From: Diplosphaera chodatii
Lineage: Eukaryota > Chlorophyta > Trebouxiophyceae > Prasiolales > Stichococcaceae
Direction: 5' to 3'
Assembly (NCBI GenBank): GCA_032358165.1
Contig: JAALGY010000033.1
Coordinates: 1,364,001 to 1,428,000, forward strand
Length of the DNA: 64,000 bases
Shown here: piece by piece, positions 23,801-35,954 of the stretch
How the letters are laid out: every line of letters starts with the position of its first letter
Position numbering within the stretch: position 1 is the stretch's first letter
Notes under the pieces: generated by a model
What the model was told of the DNA's origin: nothing
Seen by the model: the letters and a program-made list of their open reading frames with translations, nothing else
The model's database searches: none
Made by a program: the position numbers and the translations under genes

Positions 23801-25151
23801 CGGGGGTCGGGGGTCAGCCCGTGACGGCTGCGTCACGCCTGAAACGGGCAGCACACGTCACCGGTCAGCAACGCGCGGGGCAGCATGACGCACAGCTCAG
23901 CGACGAGATCGCCGATCGGCGCCCCGATGCACCCGATCGGCCCGCCGTGCAGCGTTCGAGCCGGTGAGGTAGCCGGTCCGCATCACGTCAAGCCGGGTCA
24001 AAGCCTCCGTGCCTGCCAGCGCGCGGCGCGTCAGACGCTGAGCGCAGCAGCACCCGGACGGTGTGTCACGTCGATCTACCGGATGCGCAAAGATGGCAGC
24101 GGCGGTATGCGGGGCCCGCCGGCTCCCGGCGTCGACCCTCAAAACTGGCCACGCGCTTTGGTGGGGCGGCTGACATGACGCCGGGCGGAGCAACGCCCCG
24201 GGCAGGCCCGCGCTCCAGCATCGGATTGTGGTAGGACGTGCGTGTGACATGCCCCGCCCCGTGACGAAGTGTCTTGAACCGAGAAAAGGGCAAACGCCAG
24301 GCACAACACGAAAGGCGCCGCAGAGGGACCATCCGGGAGCTTAAGGCGCACCAGGGCCCACAGACGGCGCAGAGGGAGACGCTGAGCCCAGATGTGGCAG
24401 GAGGGGCCCGGCGTGGCGCCGGATGCGCCGCTATGTGCCGACTTCCGGGCCAGAGTCAGCAATTTTGGTTGCTGACACCAGCTCGTCAGCGGGTGCAAGG
24501 CAATTCGTGTTTTGCACCAGTGCCGCAGGCGTTGATCCGATCGTCAAGCACGTCTGCCGCCGCGCACCGGCCAGCGATCGTGCGGCGGGCGAGTTTGGGG
24601 CGGCAGAGCATAACAATCTGGGTCGGGGATCGGGGCGTTGGCGTGTCGCCGCGTGGCACCGTCGACGTCACTGGACCGACCCCGACTTTTTGCCGGTCCC
24701 CAGCATGCCATCAACCTGTACTCGAGCACTGCCTGTATGTTGGCTCTGCTTAGGACGCGGCCACGGGCGCCGCGCGCTGGTGAGTGCGCCGTGTTCCGGG
24801 ACACGGCCGAGGGTGGTTGCAGGTCGGTCATAGGGTGTCACCATGCCCCCCTGAAATCAGTCATCAGCTAGCTGCTGCAACCCAATTGCTAAGCACCCAA
24901 ATATTGACGTACATGGATGGTCAGCTCGCCAGATCCGCGCTGTTGTGACACGAACTGGAAGGGCTTGCAATGCCAATCAACATGCGCCACGGTTCACAGT
25001 CGTGTGACTGTGCGTGCGGTGAGCCTCCTACACACAGAGCCTAGCCCAATGGCGGCCACCCCTGATCTAGCGCTTCATCCTCCGCTCCACTCATGCTGAA
25101 CCACAGTTTCGGATCGTGCGTCGAAATGCTTGACGCACATTGAAGCTGCGC
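23801..25151. other. CpG-dense upstream region without a recognisable gene
   Basis: This 1.35-kb stretch lies between the start of the second Cys4 gene and the stop of PEPC. From about 23,850 to 24,850 it is very rich in CG dinucleotides and in short CGATCGG-type words, and several overlapping frames stay open on both strands (for example 24274-24753 plus and 24139-24498 minus) simply because GC-rich DNA has few stops. None shows a motif or an exon pattern like the neighbouring genes. It may be a CpG-rich promoter or the remnant of an old insertion. Confidence 0.35.
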
Positions 25152-28100
25152 TCAACCAGTGTTCTGCATTCCGGCGGATATCCCCTGCGTGCACATGGTG
25201 ACCAACGCTTGCACAGGACGTGCGTCGATGCAGCAGGAGCAGCACCAGCTACCTGGCGACGAGGGCGCGCAGCACGCTGTTCTCTGGGGGCCGCACCTTC
25301 ATGGTGATGATCAGCGTGTCAGCGACGGCGGCCTTGTACAGGTCGTTGGTGATGTTCTTGTCGCGGCTCAGCAGCGCCTTGACCTCCAGGTTGTCCGGCA
25401 CGTAGCCCTTGTACTTGGTGGGCGTCTCCCCCGATGCCTCCAGCGCCCGCAGCTCCTTCAGGCAGTGCACCTGCGGCAGCGGCGGTGCGCACAGACCATC
25501 AGGGTCCCCCATTATGATACCAAGGAAGTAGTCGTGCGAGGACAGTCCCTCGAAAGAAGTAGTACTAACGGCAAAATGGGATGCGCGGTTGCTGTGCAGT
25601 AGCATGGATGACTGTCAAGAGGTGTACAGCTGGGTGACAAAAGGGCGGCGACTGCACCTGTAGGATGTTGAGGGGCGTGATGTATGGTGTGCGCAGCTTG
25701 AGCTTGGCCTGCAGCATGGCGGTGTGCGGGTCCGACAGCAGCGCCTTGTGGCTCTCGACCGCCAGCAGCTCCCGCTTCGTCTCCTCAAATGCCCTGCAGT
25801 GCACGCCGATGCGTCCTGAACCCCAACCCAAAAGCGCCACATGCCCAGTCATCGTAACCCAGAAGCTTTGATAAGGCGGTGAACACCCGACACATGCTCA
25901 TTGCCAGCTGGTGGCGGCAGCGACGCTCACCTCCGCACTTCATCGCCAAAGCTGTGGAGCTCGGGCGCGCACAGGTGCTCCTCGTACAGCAGGCTCACCC
26001 GCGGGTCTGCCTTGGCGAACACCATCTCCACCATGTCCAGCGTCACCTGGGCAGTGCCCAGCGACGCAGATCGGGCCAGCACGTCGGCCCTTCCTCACTT
26101 GCACTGACTCTGTGTTGGACTTCGGGCGACGTGCTGTGCTGCAACTGCAACATACTGCAGCAAGACAGCTGTGAGGTGGCACCTGCATGAAGGGCCACTC
26201 CCTGTACATCTCCTGCAGCAGGGACAGCTTGCCGGCGTCCGACAGCTTCTGCAAATGGACAAAAGAGGAGAGCGTGATAAACAGGTTCTCCGACCATCGG
26301 CAGTGACTGGTTTCACTGATGCAGGGCTTGGCAGTCACAGCAGGTCTTGCTCGCCGGGGTGCTCACCTTGAAGGCGCCGCCGATGCCGAGCCACACCGGC
26401 AGGTGCAGCCGCGTCTGCGTCCAGGCGAAGATCCACGGGATGGCCCGCAGGTCCTCGATGCTGCCGGCTGCCTGTTCAAAGCATATTTGGGTGGTGCTGC
26501 TGCCGAACAGTCCATGGAGAGCTCTATGGCACCAGAACCACACGGCAGCACAGCACAATTTCGAGACCAGATGGGCTACAGCACGGGCCCCACGATACGG
26601 TCCAGTAAGGTTGACGGCGGCAGCCCACCTTCCGCTTGGCGGGGCGGGACCCGATGTTGAGGCGACCCAGCTCGTTGACCGGCGTGGCGGACTGGAAGTA
26701 GTCGATGAAGTGCTTGTGCTTGCGCACCACGTCACGGTACGAATCGCACGACATCTGCACAGGAGGCGGTCACCTTGCAGAGTGCTGGCTATGAGGTTGC
26801 TCTGTCAGAGGCAGAGGCTTCACGGCACGCCGATCCAGTGCAGCAGACGCAGGGCCGACCAGCCTGCAGCAGCGCATGCAGCCTGCAAGCGGGCGACGGA
26901 CAGGGGGCGGCCTGCCGCGCACCTTGGACATCTCGGCCATGGTGGCGCGCCACTCGGGCTTGGGCGCGTTGGTGGGCGCCAGGCTGGACTCCAGCACCGC
27001 GGAGGTGTACAGGTCCAGCGTCCGGAACGCCGCCTCCTCCTCTCCAAACTGCTGCTCCAGCACCTCGCCCTGTGCAACGCCACAGGTTGGCCAAACTTCA
27101 GCAAGAGTCTTGGGAAGCTCCCCAAGCGATCATTCACGACGAAGTGGCTCAGGGAGAGTTCTCTCGTAGCCTGCACAGGGGATCGTATTGAGGGCAGCAG
27201 ACATCCTTGATGGTCATCGCACTCCAATATCTACCTGCACTGTCACACGGATGCTGCCGTTGATGGTGTTGGGCGGCTGCGACAGGATGGCCAGATGGGT
27301 CGGGCCGCCGCCGCGGCCCACGGTGCCGCCCCGCCCATGGAACAGCGTGAGCTTGATGTCATACTCCTACATGGTCATGCAGCAGTGGCAGTTTATATCA
27401 TTGAAACCACCTGCAGCTGAATGCTGTCCTGTTTCATACAACATCAATGGCAGGATGAACCTTGCAATGGCCTGTGAACATGACAACATGTGAGCACGCC
27501 GCACCTTGGCGACGGCAACCAGGTTCTCCTGCACCTCGTACAGACCCCAGGCAGCAGCCAAGCGGCCAGCGTCCTTGCCGGAATCGGAGTACCTGAAGTG
27601 GAGCATACTTCTGTGAACAGTGCAGCTTGTGTGCCTGGATGCATGCCGGCCGAAAAGGCAGAAGTCCAGTGCACTAAAGTGCCCACAGTTGTACTCACCC
27701 GATCATGACCTCCTGGATGCCATTGATGTGGTTGCGGTACCAGTCGTTGCCCAGCAGCGACTGCATCGTCTTCGTGGAGTTGTCCAGGTCGTTCAGGGTC
27801 TCGAACAGCGGCGCGACGCGCATCATGTTCTGCAGGGGCAGGGTGCAGCAGTGAGCATACAGCTATGGGCACACCATGTGCATGACTAACCCTGGACAGT
27901 CGACCAGCCGACTGGTCGACTCGTGTGATATGCTGTGCATTGCAACAGGCATGCGGGGCAGCGTGCGCACCTTGACGCCGCACTCTCGTTGCAGGAGCAC
28001 CACCGCCAGGACGTCAGACGCGGAGCGGGCCATGCTGATCACATAGGCGCCCATGCTGTCGGACGGGAGCTCAGCGATGATGCGGAATGTGTTGACCACG

Positions 28101-31100
28101 TCTGCGACCTCGTTGGTCATCTTGAGCCCTAGCAAATGGAAAAGTGGCCATTCAGTTATGTATGCAGGGAGGGTGCAAGGACCAAGGGCATATCAACTCA
28201 CAGCCGCATTTGCCATGTGCACCTCGCAGCCGTGCAGCCAGCACAGAATGCATGTGGAAAAAGCAGCCAGCGGTATGCTCACCCGGCGGCAGCAGCGGCC
28301 GCTTGCCGGTGAGCTCGTTCAGCAGGAAGTCGACGCGCTTCTGCTCGTCCCACTCCTTGTACGAGCCCAGCCCCAGGTAGGTGGTGATGGTGTCCACCGC
28401 CTCCGTGTGCTTGGAGCTCTCCTGCCGGCAGTCCAGCGTCACCAGGCCCATGCCAAAGGTCGTCACCTGCAGCGGCATGCAGAGTCATGCAATAAGCTTG
28501 GCATCAGCCTTGCAGCTGTACTGGCAGGCGCATGGTTGACCCACACACCCCACTGCATCCCGCTCTTCAGACAGATACGACTTCCCACCTGGCGGATGAC
28601 GTCGAGGATGCGGCCGTGCGCGATGTAGGTGTCCCCGCTGTCAATCAGGCTGTGGTAGATGAGCGTCAGCGGCTTCAGGAACTCCTCCTTGCTGGTGTAC
28701 GCCTCCGGGTCGTTCTCCAGGTACTCCTTCACGTTGACGTGCGGGTGCACCAGGCAGTGGTGCAGCACCTCCCTGCCCCGCGCACCGAGAAGCGGTCAGG
28801 ACACCCACCATGCACCTGTCCCGCTGCTGTGGTGCAAGGCGACCCCATACATACTGCTGCCACATTGCCAGCATGTGCTGGTATCTGCAACGTCCAAATG
28901 CACCGGAAACTTCACGCCAGCAGCTGTGCTCACCTGGTGTGGTAGAGCCGGTCTCGGACCTCCGACAGGATGACGCGGTACGGCTCCGCGACGGACAGCA
29001 CGTTCCAGAAGTCTGCGTAGTTCTTGCGCTTGCGCTCCTCCTGGATGAGGTGCGCGTCCGGCGTCTGGCGCGCCACAATGCGCTGCGCCAGCGCCTGCAG
29101 TTGCGGGGTTGCAGCCAGTGTGGGCTCTGCCTCATGCATGCAAAGCTTTGCATGACCACAGCTGCTGCGATGCTCGTCATCAGAACCACTTTCATTGCAG
29201 GTTAATGCTGCGCATACTTCAGCGCACCCGGGCCTCGTCGGAGCACCGCCAGACCGACAGCTCGTACATGAGCACCTCCACCGCCTTGAAGTACAGGTTG
29301 GTGGCGGCCAGCCGCGCCGTGATCACCACATCACGCGTGGTCGCTGGCGTCACATATGGGTTGCCGTCCCGATCGCCACCCATCCTATGCAGCAACCATC
29401 AAAGTGTCTACCCGTTAAGAGCATACTGACAGATCTGACAACAGTGTGGTGATGTTTGGGGCCAGCTTGCAGCTGCGCAGCACGCACCAGCTGCCAAACT
29501 TGAAGAGGCAGTGGTCCAGTGGCAGCATCGGCTGCCCAATGTTCTTCAGGGCTGTGTCGATGCGCCGCAGGAACTTGGGCAGCCCCTCGAAGATTGTCTC
29601 GTGGAAGTAGGACAGTCCCTGCCGCATCTCGTCCTGGCGTCAACAGCAGCACCATGCTCAGTGTTGGCAGCATGCTGCAGGATGCCGCGATACTCCGCGG
29701 CCACAGAACCCTTGGCACAATGACCAGGTGCCTGAACGCACTGGGAAGTGCAGCACTGGAGCTGCTGTACCCGTGGCAGCGCACCTGGGGGCTGGGCTTG
29801 GAGCGCCGGATCTCGTCGGTGCGCCAGGCGGACTGGATCTGGGCGCGGATGGACTCCAGGCACTCCGCCTTCTCGTAGGCCGACATGCGGGAGTTGTGCA
29901 GGTTGTCCAGGTCCCGCCGCACTCGGCTGTACTTCTTCAGCAGCGACTGCCGCAGCGCCTGTCTCGCGTCGAGCACGCGGTCAGCACCCATGTGTGCAGG
30001 CTCGCAGGCTGGCACCATGGCTGCATGCAATGTCACGACGTGCAGCAGGAATGTGCCTGGGTGCGGGGACAGCATGCAGCATGCACAATCTGTTCTGGGC
30101 TCACCTGTGTGGGGTGCGCGGTGAAGACCAGGTCCACAGTCTGGTTGCAGATGGTCTCGTAGATCTGCTCCGGGGTCGCCAGCTTGTCAGCCACCAGCTT
30201 CTTGAAGGACTTGTTGGTCGAGCGTGTGGATGCCTCGATCTGCGCATGCGCAGCTCATATTGAACAGGGCATGTCGTGTCATTCCGCACCGCTCAGCGCA
30301 GGGTGCGCTGGCTGGAAGCATCCCCACCTCCCCGATACGAGATGCCTTCTCAATCTGTGCATTGGAGATCTCCTCTGACAGGTTGTGCAGGTTGAGCATC
30401 TGTGAGAAGGCGCTGGCCACCTGCGCAGTATGACTGTCTGGTCAGGACTCTGAACCTCTCTGCCCAGCAGGTCGCCATCCTGACAATCCTGCTGGCTGCA
30501 TCACCGGCAATGCAGCATCAGATATGATGGCTGCAAGCTGCAGTGGTCTGCTCACCAGGACACGCTCGTCGGGCTTGAGGTCGGACAGCACACTTTCAAG
30601 CCTCTTGAAGTCTGCTGATGTGTTGCTCATCGCGCTCTGTTGGCTGAGCGCATAGATCTGATCGACCTGCAGATGCCCAATACATTACAGCCTTCGTATG
30701 GGGATACTCAGATATTGTGCAATAATGCCAGATCGCACTTCGTGACAGCGAAATATGCAATCAGGTGCATGCACAGCGTCATGCATCATGCACATCAGCA
30801 GCGGCACCTTCGAGGCGATGTCAGGATGGTGGTGCCGCAAGATCGAGAAGAAGGTGTGTCGCAGCAGCGAGTCATCCTCCTTGAGCAGAAACGCGCCCTC
30901 ATCGGCAGAGTGCAGCCCTGCAGCACATGTACCTTCATGTGACATGCGGCAAGCAGCTGCAGCCAATGCACCCTGGGTGTAGCCTCAGCTGCTGACTTTG
31001 AGGGCGATCGCCCCAGATCCACCGCACCTCCGGATGCAAACAGAGATAGCGGTGCCAGGCTGGGGTTGTGGCCAGGCGTGTAGCCTCCACCCGTTCGCTG

Positions 31101-31139
31101 GAGGCTGTTGATGTTGGCCTGAATGGGTGTGGTCGCCAT
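25152..31139 (-). CDS. PPC1: phosphoenolpyruvate carboxylase, plant-type (class 1)
   Basis: Twenty-three exons join in phase to 992 aa: 31139-31028, 30917-30808, 30666-30556, 30420-30328, 30239-30105, 29958-29785, 29633-29488, 29384-29228, 29094-28934, 28772-28589, 28466-28283, 28128-27971, 27829-27699, 27592-27505, 27366-27235, 27069-26923, 26754-26629, 26471-26367, 26248-26183, 26046-25931, 25793-25658, 25470-25297, 25184-25152. It converts PEP and bicarbonate to oxaloacetate. Signatures: FTAHPTQ (about 181-187, catalytic His), [22 protein letters not shown] (about 619), [14 protein letters not shown] (about 656) and the C-terminal QNTG. QNTG rather than RNTG marks the plant-type class. The terminal motif sits on an 11-codon last exon, and reading past the previous donor would lose it. 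The plant N-terminal phosphorylation motif (SIDAQLR) is absent; the start is [12 protein letters not shown]. An upstream in-frame extension to 31265 exists but is less likely. Confidence 0.95.
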
Positions 31140-31727
31140 TCTGGTCAGTGACAGCGCCCGCGGGGCTTCCCCAGTGATCAGATGCTCATCGATGGTACTG
31201 CAGCCAAGATCTCTCAGACACTCAGCGCGCAGCCGGCTGTGATCGGGGTGTGCCTGGAGCAACAAGCCCTAAACGCCAAGCAGCCGTTGCCGGCGGGAAT
31301 GCAGCGTCGGTTGCGTGATGCGTATATCAGTGTTATATTGTGGCACGTCTTCGTGAACTTGCGAGGAGAACAGACGGTCGTGTGCAAAGATGCTACTGGC
31401 TCGCAGGCCCCGGCTAGGTCAGTAGGGGCCGCGACTGGCAGCCTGCGAAGTGGGGGCTTCCCTCTGAAGCTGAAGGGCAAGGGGAGGACATTTCACAGCA
31501 TGAGCACCAGGTGAGATCTCATGTGCATGCAGCGCACGGAGACGTGCTTGAAGGTTGCAATCTAGCAAGTGGTAGCACAGGTGTGCTCTGGGATGAGCAG
31601 CCCGTGCGATTGGTCTAAGCACGTATTCTGCTACAAATTTGAACTTACACTGTCACTACTTCTTCGTCATCTCCTGCAATCGGCGTGATCGTTTCGTGCA
31701 TTGATTGACTGATCATCACTGGCTGGT
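31140..31727. promoter_or_regulatory. bidirectional promoter region between PEPC and the SulP transporter
   Basis: 588 bases separate the two start codons, which face away from each other. No coding exon is supported between them. The only elements I would note are AT-richer patches around 31,630-31,700, suited to a core promoter on the plus side. Joint control of the two genes is inferred from the geometry. Confidence 0.5.
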
Positions 31728-34700
31728 ATGGCAACATCCTTAGTGCCGAAGGCAGGGCCGCTTCCCGCATCGCATTGTCTCAGCAGACCTCGATGGCCTG
31801 CATGCATGCCAGGTTTGGCGCAACACGGCCAGCAAGCGCATCGTCACTCACGGCCTCACCAGCAATCACATTCGTATGCAGCTAGTACGTGCAGCCGGCC
31901 TAGGCCTCATGCACCACGGCGGCAGGTTCCGCGGCCATGTGCCAGCGCAGCAGCGGGCGCCGCGTCTGTCAGCACGCAGAGCATGGACGATGGCGCAGCA
32001 CAGCGTAGTCCCCTCATGAATGACATATTTGGCGGTCTGACAACCGCCGTTGTCGCCCTGCCGCTGGCATTAGCGTTTGGGGTTGCATCAGGTGACGGTT
32101 GTCAGCGGACAGCTGTCCCCACTGTTGACTTCACCAGCCTTGCTACAACGGTGGCGGGCCACAGACCCGTGCTCAACACTAACAAACTCCACTGCATGTC
32201 TGCAGGCCTCGGTCCACTTGCGGGGCTGTATGGCAGTATATTTGTTGGCTTTTTTGCGGCCATCTTTGGCGGTGCGATGACAGTGGGCATGAGTGCCGTC
32301 CTTTGCTAAGTGATCTGTTTGCTCTGCATGGTTTCGTGATGCATGGCTTTTATAGCTTCGTACATGCGGAGGAGTCTGTTCCTGCTGCAGGGACACCCAG
32401 CCAGATCAGCGGTCCCACGGCCCCGATGACAGTGACAGTTGCGGTAAGCACTACCGGTTGATACACCTGCACCTGCCACAGACCAGCGAGTTTGCCAAAG
32501 TCTCATATTACGACGTCTCTTGATCCGATGTGCAGGGCATTGTAGCCAAGTACGCAGCTGTTGGCCAGCAAAGCCTCGTGTTTTCGGTCATCATGCTAGC
32601 AGGCTTCATCCAGATATTGCTAGGCTGGCTGCGGCTTGGGACGTACATCCAGCTGGTACCAAGGCCTGTAACGTCTGGATTCATGACAGGCATTGGGTGC
32701 GCATCTCTGCTTGCTTTGCGCAGAGCACTTCTGGCAGTGCAGCATCTGTCCGGCCAGCACAAGGCCTCATTTCTGCAACAGACACTTTGCATGATGCCGG
32801 AGGAGCTTTGCTCTTTTGTGTTTGCAGGTGCATCATCCTCAGCACACAGTGGCCCACCTTGCTTGGTCATGCTCCTGCGCCATCGACCCTGGTGCGAGCG
32901 CTGATACAAATCTGGTTGCCTGATGTTTGGCTGTCGGAGAAGAGCACAGAGGATGCTCAGGACCTTCAGTTTATTTGCAGGCGGCTATCCAGCATGCCGC
33001 AGGGTGGGTGGCAAATATCAATACACAGGCGCTGCTTGTTGGCGGCATCTCGCTGCTGTGCAGCTTGTTCACGCCGAAGGCAATCACCCGCTTTGTGCCA
33101 GGATCACTGCTGGGCTTGGTGGCCGGCACTTTGACATCGATATACACCAAGTCAAGTGCGTGTCGCTCGTGCGCACACCTGGGAATACGGGGCCCCTTGA
33201 TGCGGCACCCGAGTCCCACAGTGAGCGATGCACAGCATGCTATTTGCTCTGCAGGTCTGCCAACATTGGGAGCAATCCCTTCTGGTTTGCCGATGCCAAG
33301 GTTGCCGGCTTTCCCTCTTGAGTTCCTGCCATCAATGGTTGCATCCGCAGGTGGGAGCACCAACAAAGGGATCCTTACAGCTCGTTCATGTGTCTGCATC
33401 TGCAAGCGGATGGCTAGCATCAAGCAGCTGCATCTGACAGATTGCCTGTTGACCCTGCAGTCGTGCTGGCTGTGTTGGGTGCCATCGACAGCCTGCTGAC
33501 CTCGCTGGTGGCAGACTCTCTGACATCGGACTTCCACGACAGTGACAAGGAGCTCCGGGGTGAGTGCTGGTCAATTAGCAAGGTCATTCTGTAGGTCACC
33601 TGCACAGAGTTCCCGTTGGGTTGAATGCATCAGATGCGGTCTGGCTGTACCATAGGCCAGGGCATTGGCAATGCGCTTTCGGGGCTGTTTGGCGGCGTGG
33701 CTGGGGCGGGTGCCACCGTGCGCACTGTGGTGAACGTGCGTGCCGGCGGCCGCACGCCGCTGTCGGGAGCGCTGCACTCTGTGGTGCTGCTCGCGATCGT
33801 CGCGGGCCTGGGCCGCTACGCCTCGTTCATCCCGCTCGCATCCCTTGGAGGTGCTTGTGCTCGGGGCGCTCTGCGGATGTGTTGCGTCTATGCGTGCAGT
33901 GTCAGATGCATAGTAGCTTGCCACCCGAGGTTTGTGCCGTCTGCAGGCTTGCTGATGAAGTCTGGGTGGGATGTGCTGGACTGGCCATACTTAAGGCGCC
34001 TGCACCAGCTGCCCAACACATCCGTTGCTGTCATGGTGAGCAGCGCTGCTCACCGTGCATGCTGTATTACTTTGTGGAGTTGGCATGAGCAGAGGAGAGA
34101 GTCTCGACTGTGATCATGTAAATGTTGGCAGGGACTCGTGCTCCTGCTGACTGTATTCGTGGACCTCATTGTGGCGGTCGCGGTCGGCTGCGCACTGATG
34201 TCGGTGCTGTATGTGAAAGACACTGCGGCAGTCCAGCTCAGCCACTGCAGCCTGATAGATTCAGCTTCGGAACGCGGGTCAGCTCCGCTGGGGGAGCTCA
34301 CCTCTGAGGAGGCGCGCCTGCTGGCACAGTCTGGCGGCCGCCTGGGCTTCTTCATGCTGGAGGTGCCCCTGCTGCCACACATCTGTGTCGTGCCATGCAG
34401 ACCAGAATCTTGACATTCTCACTGGTCTCACGCCGCACTGTCTGATGACACATGTGACACGTGCGAATGGTGCTTGTCACAGGATTCGTTTGCGTTTGCC
34501 GCCGCCAATGGCCTACTACGCAAGGTTGTGCCCGCGATTGACAAGTATGATGCGGTGATCTTGGACGTGACAGAGGTGCGGCTATCGCCTAGCTGTGTAC
34601 CCCACTGCAGAGGCTGATCGGACATGTCTGCACATTTCGCCGTTTGAACTATGCATATGAAGGCATAGCAATGTGACCGCACAAACTCGAGACTGCCATG

Positions 34701-34906
34701 CTTTGTAGGTGGACTCAGTGGACGACACGGCAGCGCTGGCAATTGAGGAGATGCTGGCAAAGGCAGTGGCTTCTGGCAAGCGATTCTATGTGTGCGGAGC
34801 GTCAGATCGGGTGATGGCAATGTTCACGCGGCTGGGCATGCAGGATCAGATGGCAATTGCCCCCGATGCCTCCCGGCAGATGGCCCTCGAGGCCGCACTG
34901 GCGTGA
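31728..34906 (+). CDS. BicA-like SulP family anion transporter with STAS domain, predicted plastid-targeted
   Basis: Thirteen exons join in phase to 627 aa: 31728-32091, 32206-32271, 32391-32443, 32536-32696, 32828-32891, 32981-33155, 33255-33350, 33461-33559, 33656-33850, 33947-34035, 34132-34362, 34483-34575, 34709-34906. The first ~100 residues are rich in Ser, Arg, His and Pro with few acids, like a transit peptide. The membrane part begins DIFGGLTTAVVALPLALAFG and has the SulP signatures SQISGPTAPMT and LGAIDSLLTSLVADSLTSD, then RTVVNVRAGGRTPLSG. From memory these match cyanobacterial BicA sodium-bicarbonate transporters more closely than eukaryotic sulfate permeases. A short STAS domain follows (VILDVTEVDSVDDTA). 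The GPLFFG-like strand that usually starts STAS is not visible. Bicarbonate transport into the chloroplast is the best guess; sulfate is the alternative. Confidence 0.85.
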
Positions 34907-35141
34907 GGGCCCCGCCAAATTCGCTTGTTGCACCAGCAGATTACGTGGAGAGTGTGTCGGCATACCCATTTTTGCAGCTGTATCGGGATGTGTGCCGCGC
35001 ACCAACTGTACTTGTGTTGACCTGCTGGTGCGTGCGATCATCAGGAAATGGCACGCTTCGACATCTTGCACTGGGCAGAGCATGCACTGCGAAACCGATC
35101 GATGTCGTGTACTATTCATCAGCATGCAGCTTCTAATCGAT

Positions 35142-35146
35142 TGTAA
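35142..35146 (+). terminator. TGTAA signal of the SulP gene
   Basis: TGTAA lies 236 bases past the stop at 34906. Confidence 0.45.
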
Positions 35147-35954
35147 TTTGTTGTGCGTGAGCACAGGCTCGTGCATCGGTGTAGCTAGTGTGAGCTGGCA
35201 GAGCTGTGCACCCCCTCGTTGCTGACCTTTGCAGCAAGCCTATAACTTGTACTACAGAAGGTCAATGAACAAGCTGGATGCCTACCGTCTTGACGATTCG
35301 CAAACGCGCAAGCATTGATCGAGCGAGTGGTGTCGTGTTGCGCAGTGGCGCATGCCGGCCCGACGCCCCAATTGATGCGGCACTCTTGCGTCAGGTTTTC
35401 ACGGTTTCCCGACGACTTGTCGGCTCGCAAATTGGCACCGCTTGAGAGCGAGTCGGCTGTTTCTGCAGGTAACTTCTAACAGTCTTCGCAGTGATGATTT
35501 CATGCTGAACTTGCGACAAACGCCACCGCGACTCGTGCGCCGTTGGGCCTGGACAACATGTCTTGGCCCTGCCGACAAGCCTTTGTGGCGCACAGCTGGC
35601 CGCAGGCAGGGCTATGACCTCTGTATCAGGAGCTACACGCACTTCTTCAGTCGCATTGCTACCTTATAAGCAGTCAATATGATTGTAAGATGCGCTGCAC
35701 TGCCATCACCGCTCATTAGTCAGCCTGCTTGGATTCGCATGCAACATGCACATACTGTGCCTTGTTTGCGCTAAGCTCACATGTCTCCATGCACCTACGA
35801 ACTTTGCATATTTTCGACGACAGACCGTACAGAATGCACAGCTTGCTGCAGAGCTGTGTGCTGTGGCGGTGCTCACATGCAGAAGGCACAAGTAGCCAGC
35901 ACAGCGTGACAGACCGTCCAGGCTGCCCTCACTCAACTGTCTTTCTGCAGGCTC
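35147..35954. other. intergenic region and leader of the GH5 gene
   Basis: No coding exon is supported. A very good acceptor (pyrimidine tract then CTGCAG) ends at 35950, four bases before the GH5 start codon, which suggests a 5'UTR intron. Confidence 0.35.

Noticed and set aside
24274..24753. Possible gene or retroelement fragment in the CpG-dense block
   Set aside because: No conserved motif, no exon pattern, and overlapping frames on both strands are equally open.
26347..27210. 287-codon plus-strand frame inside the PEPC gene
   Set aside because: It runs across PEPC exons and introns in antisense; the minus strand gives a complete 23-exon enzyme.
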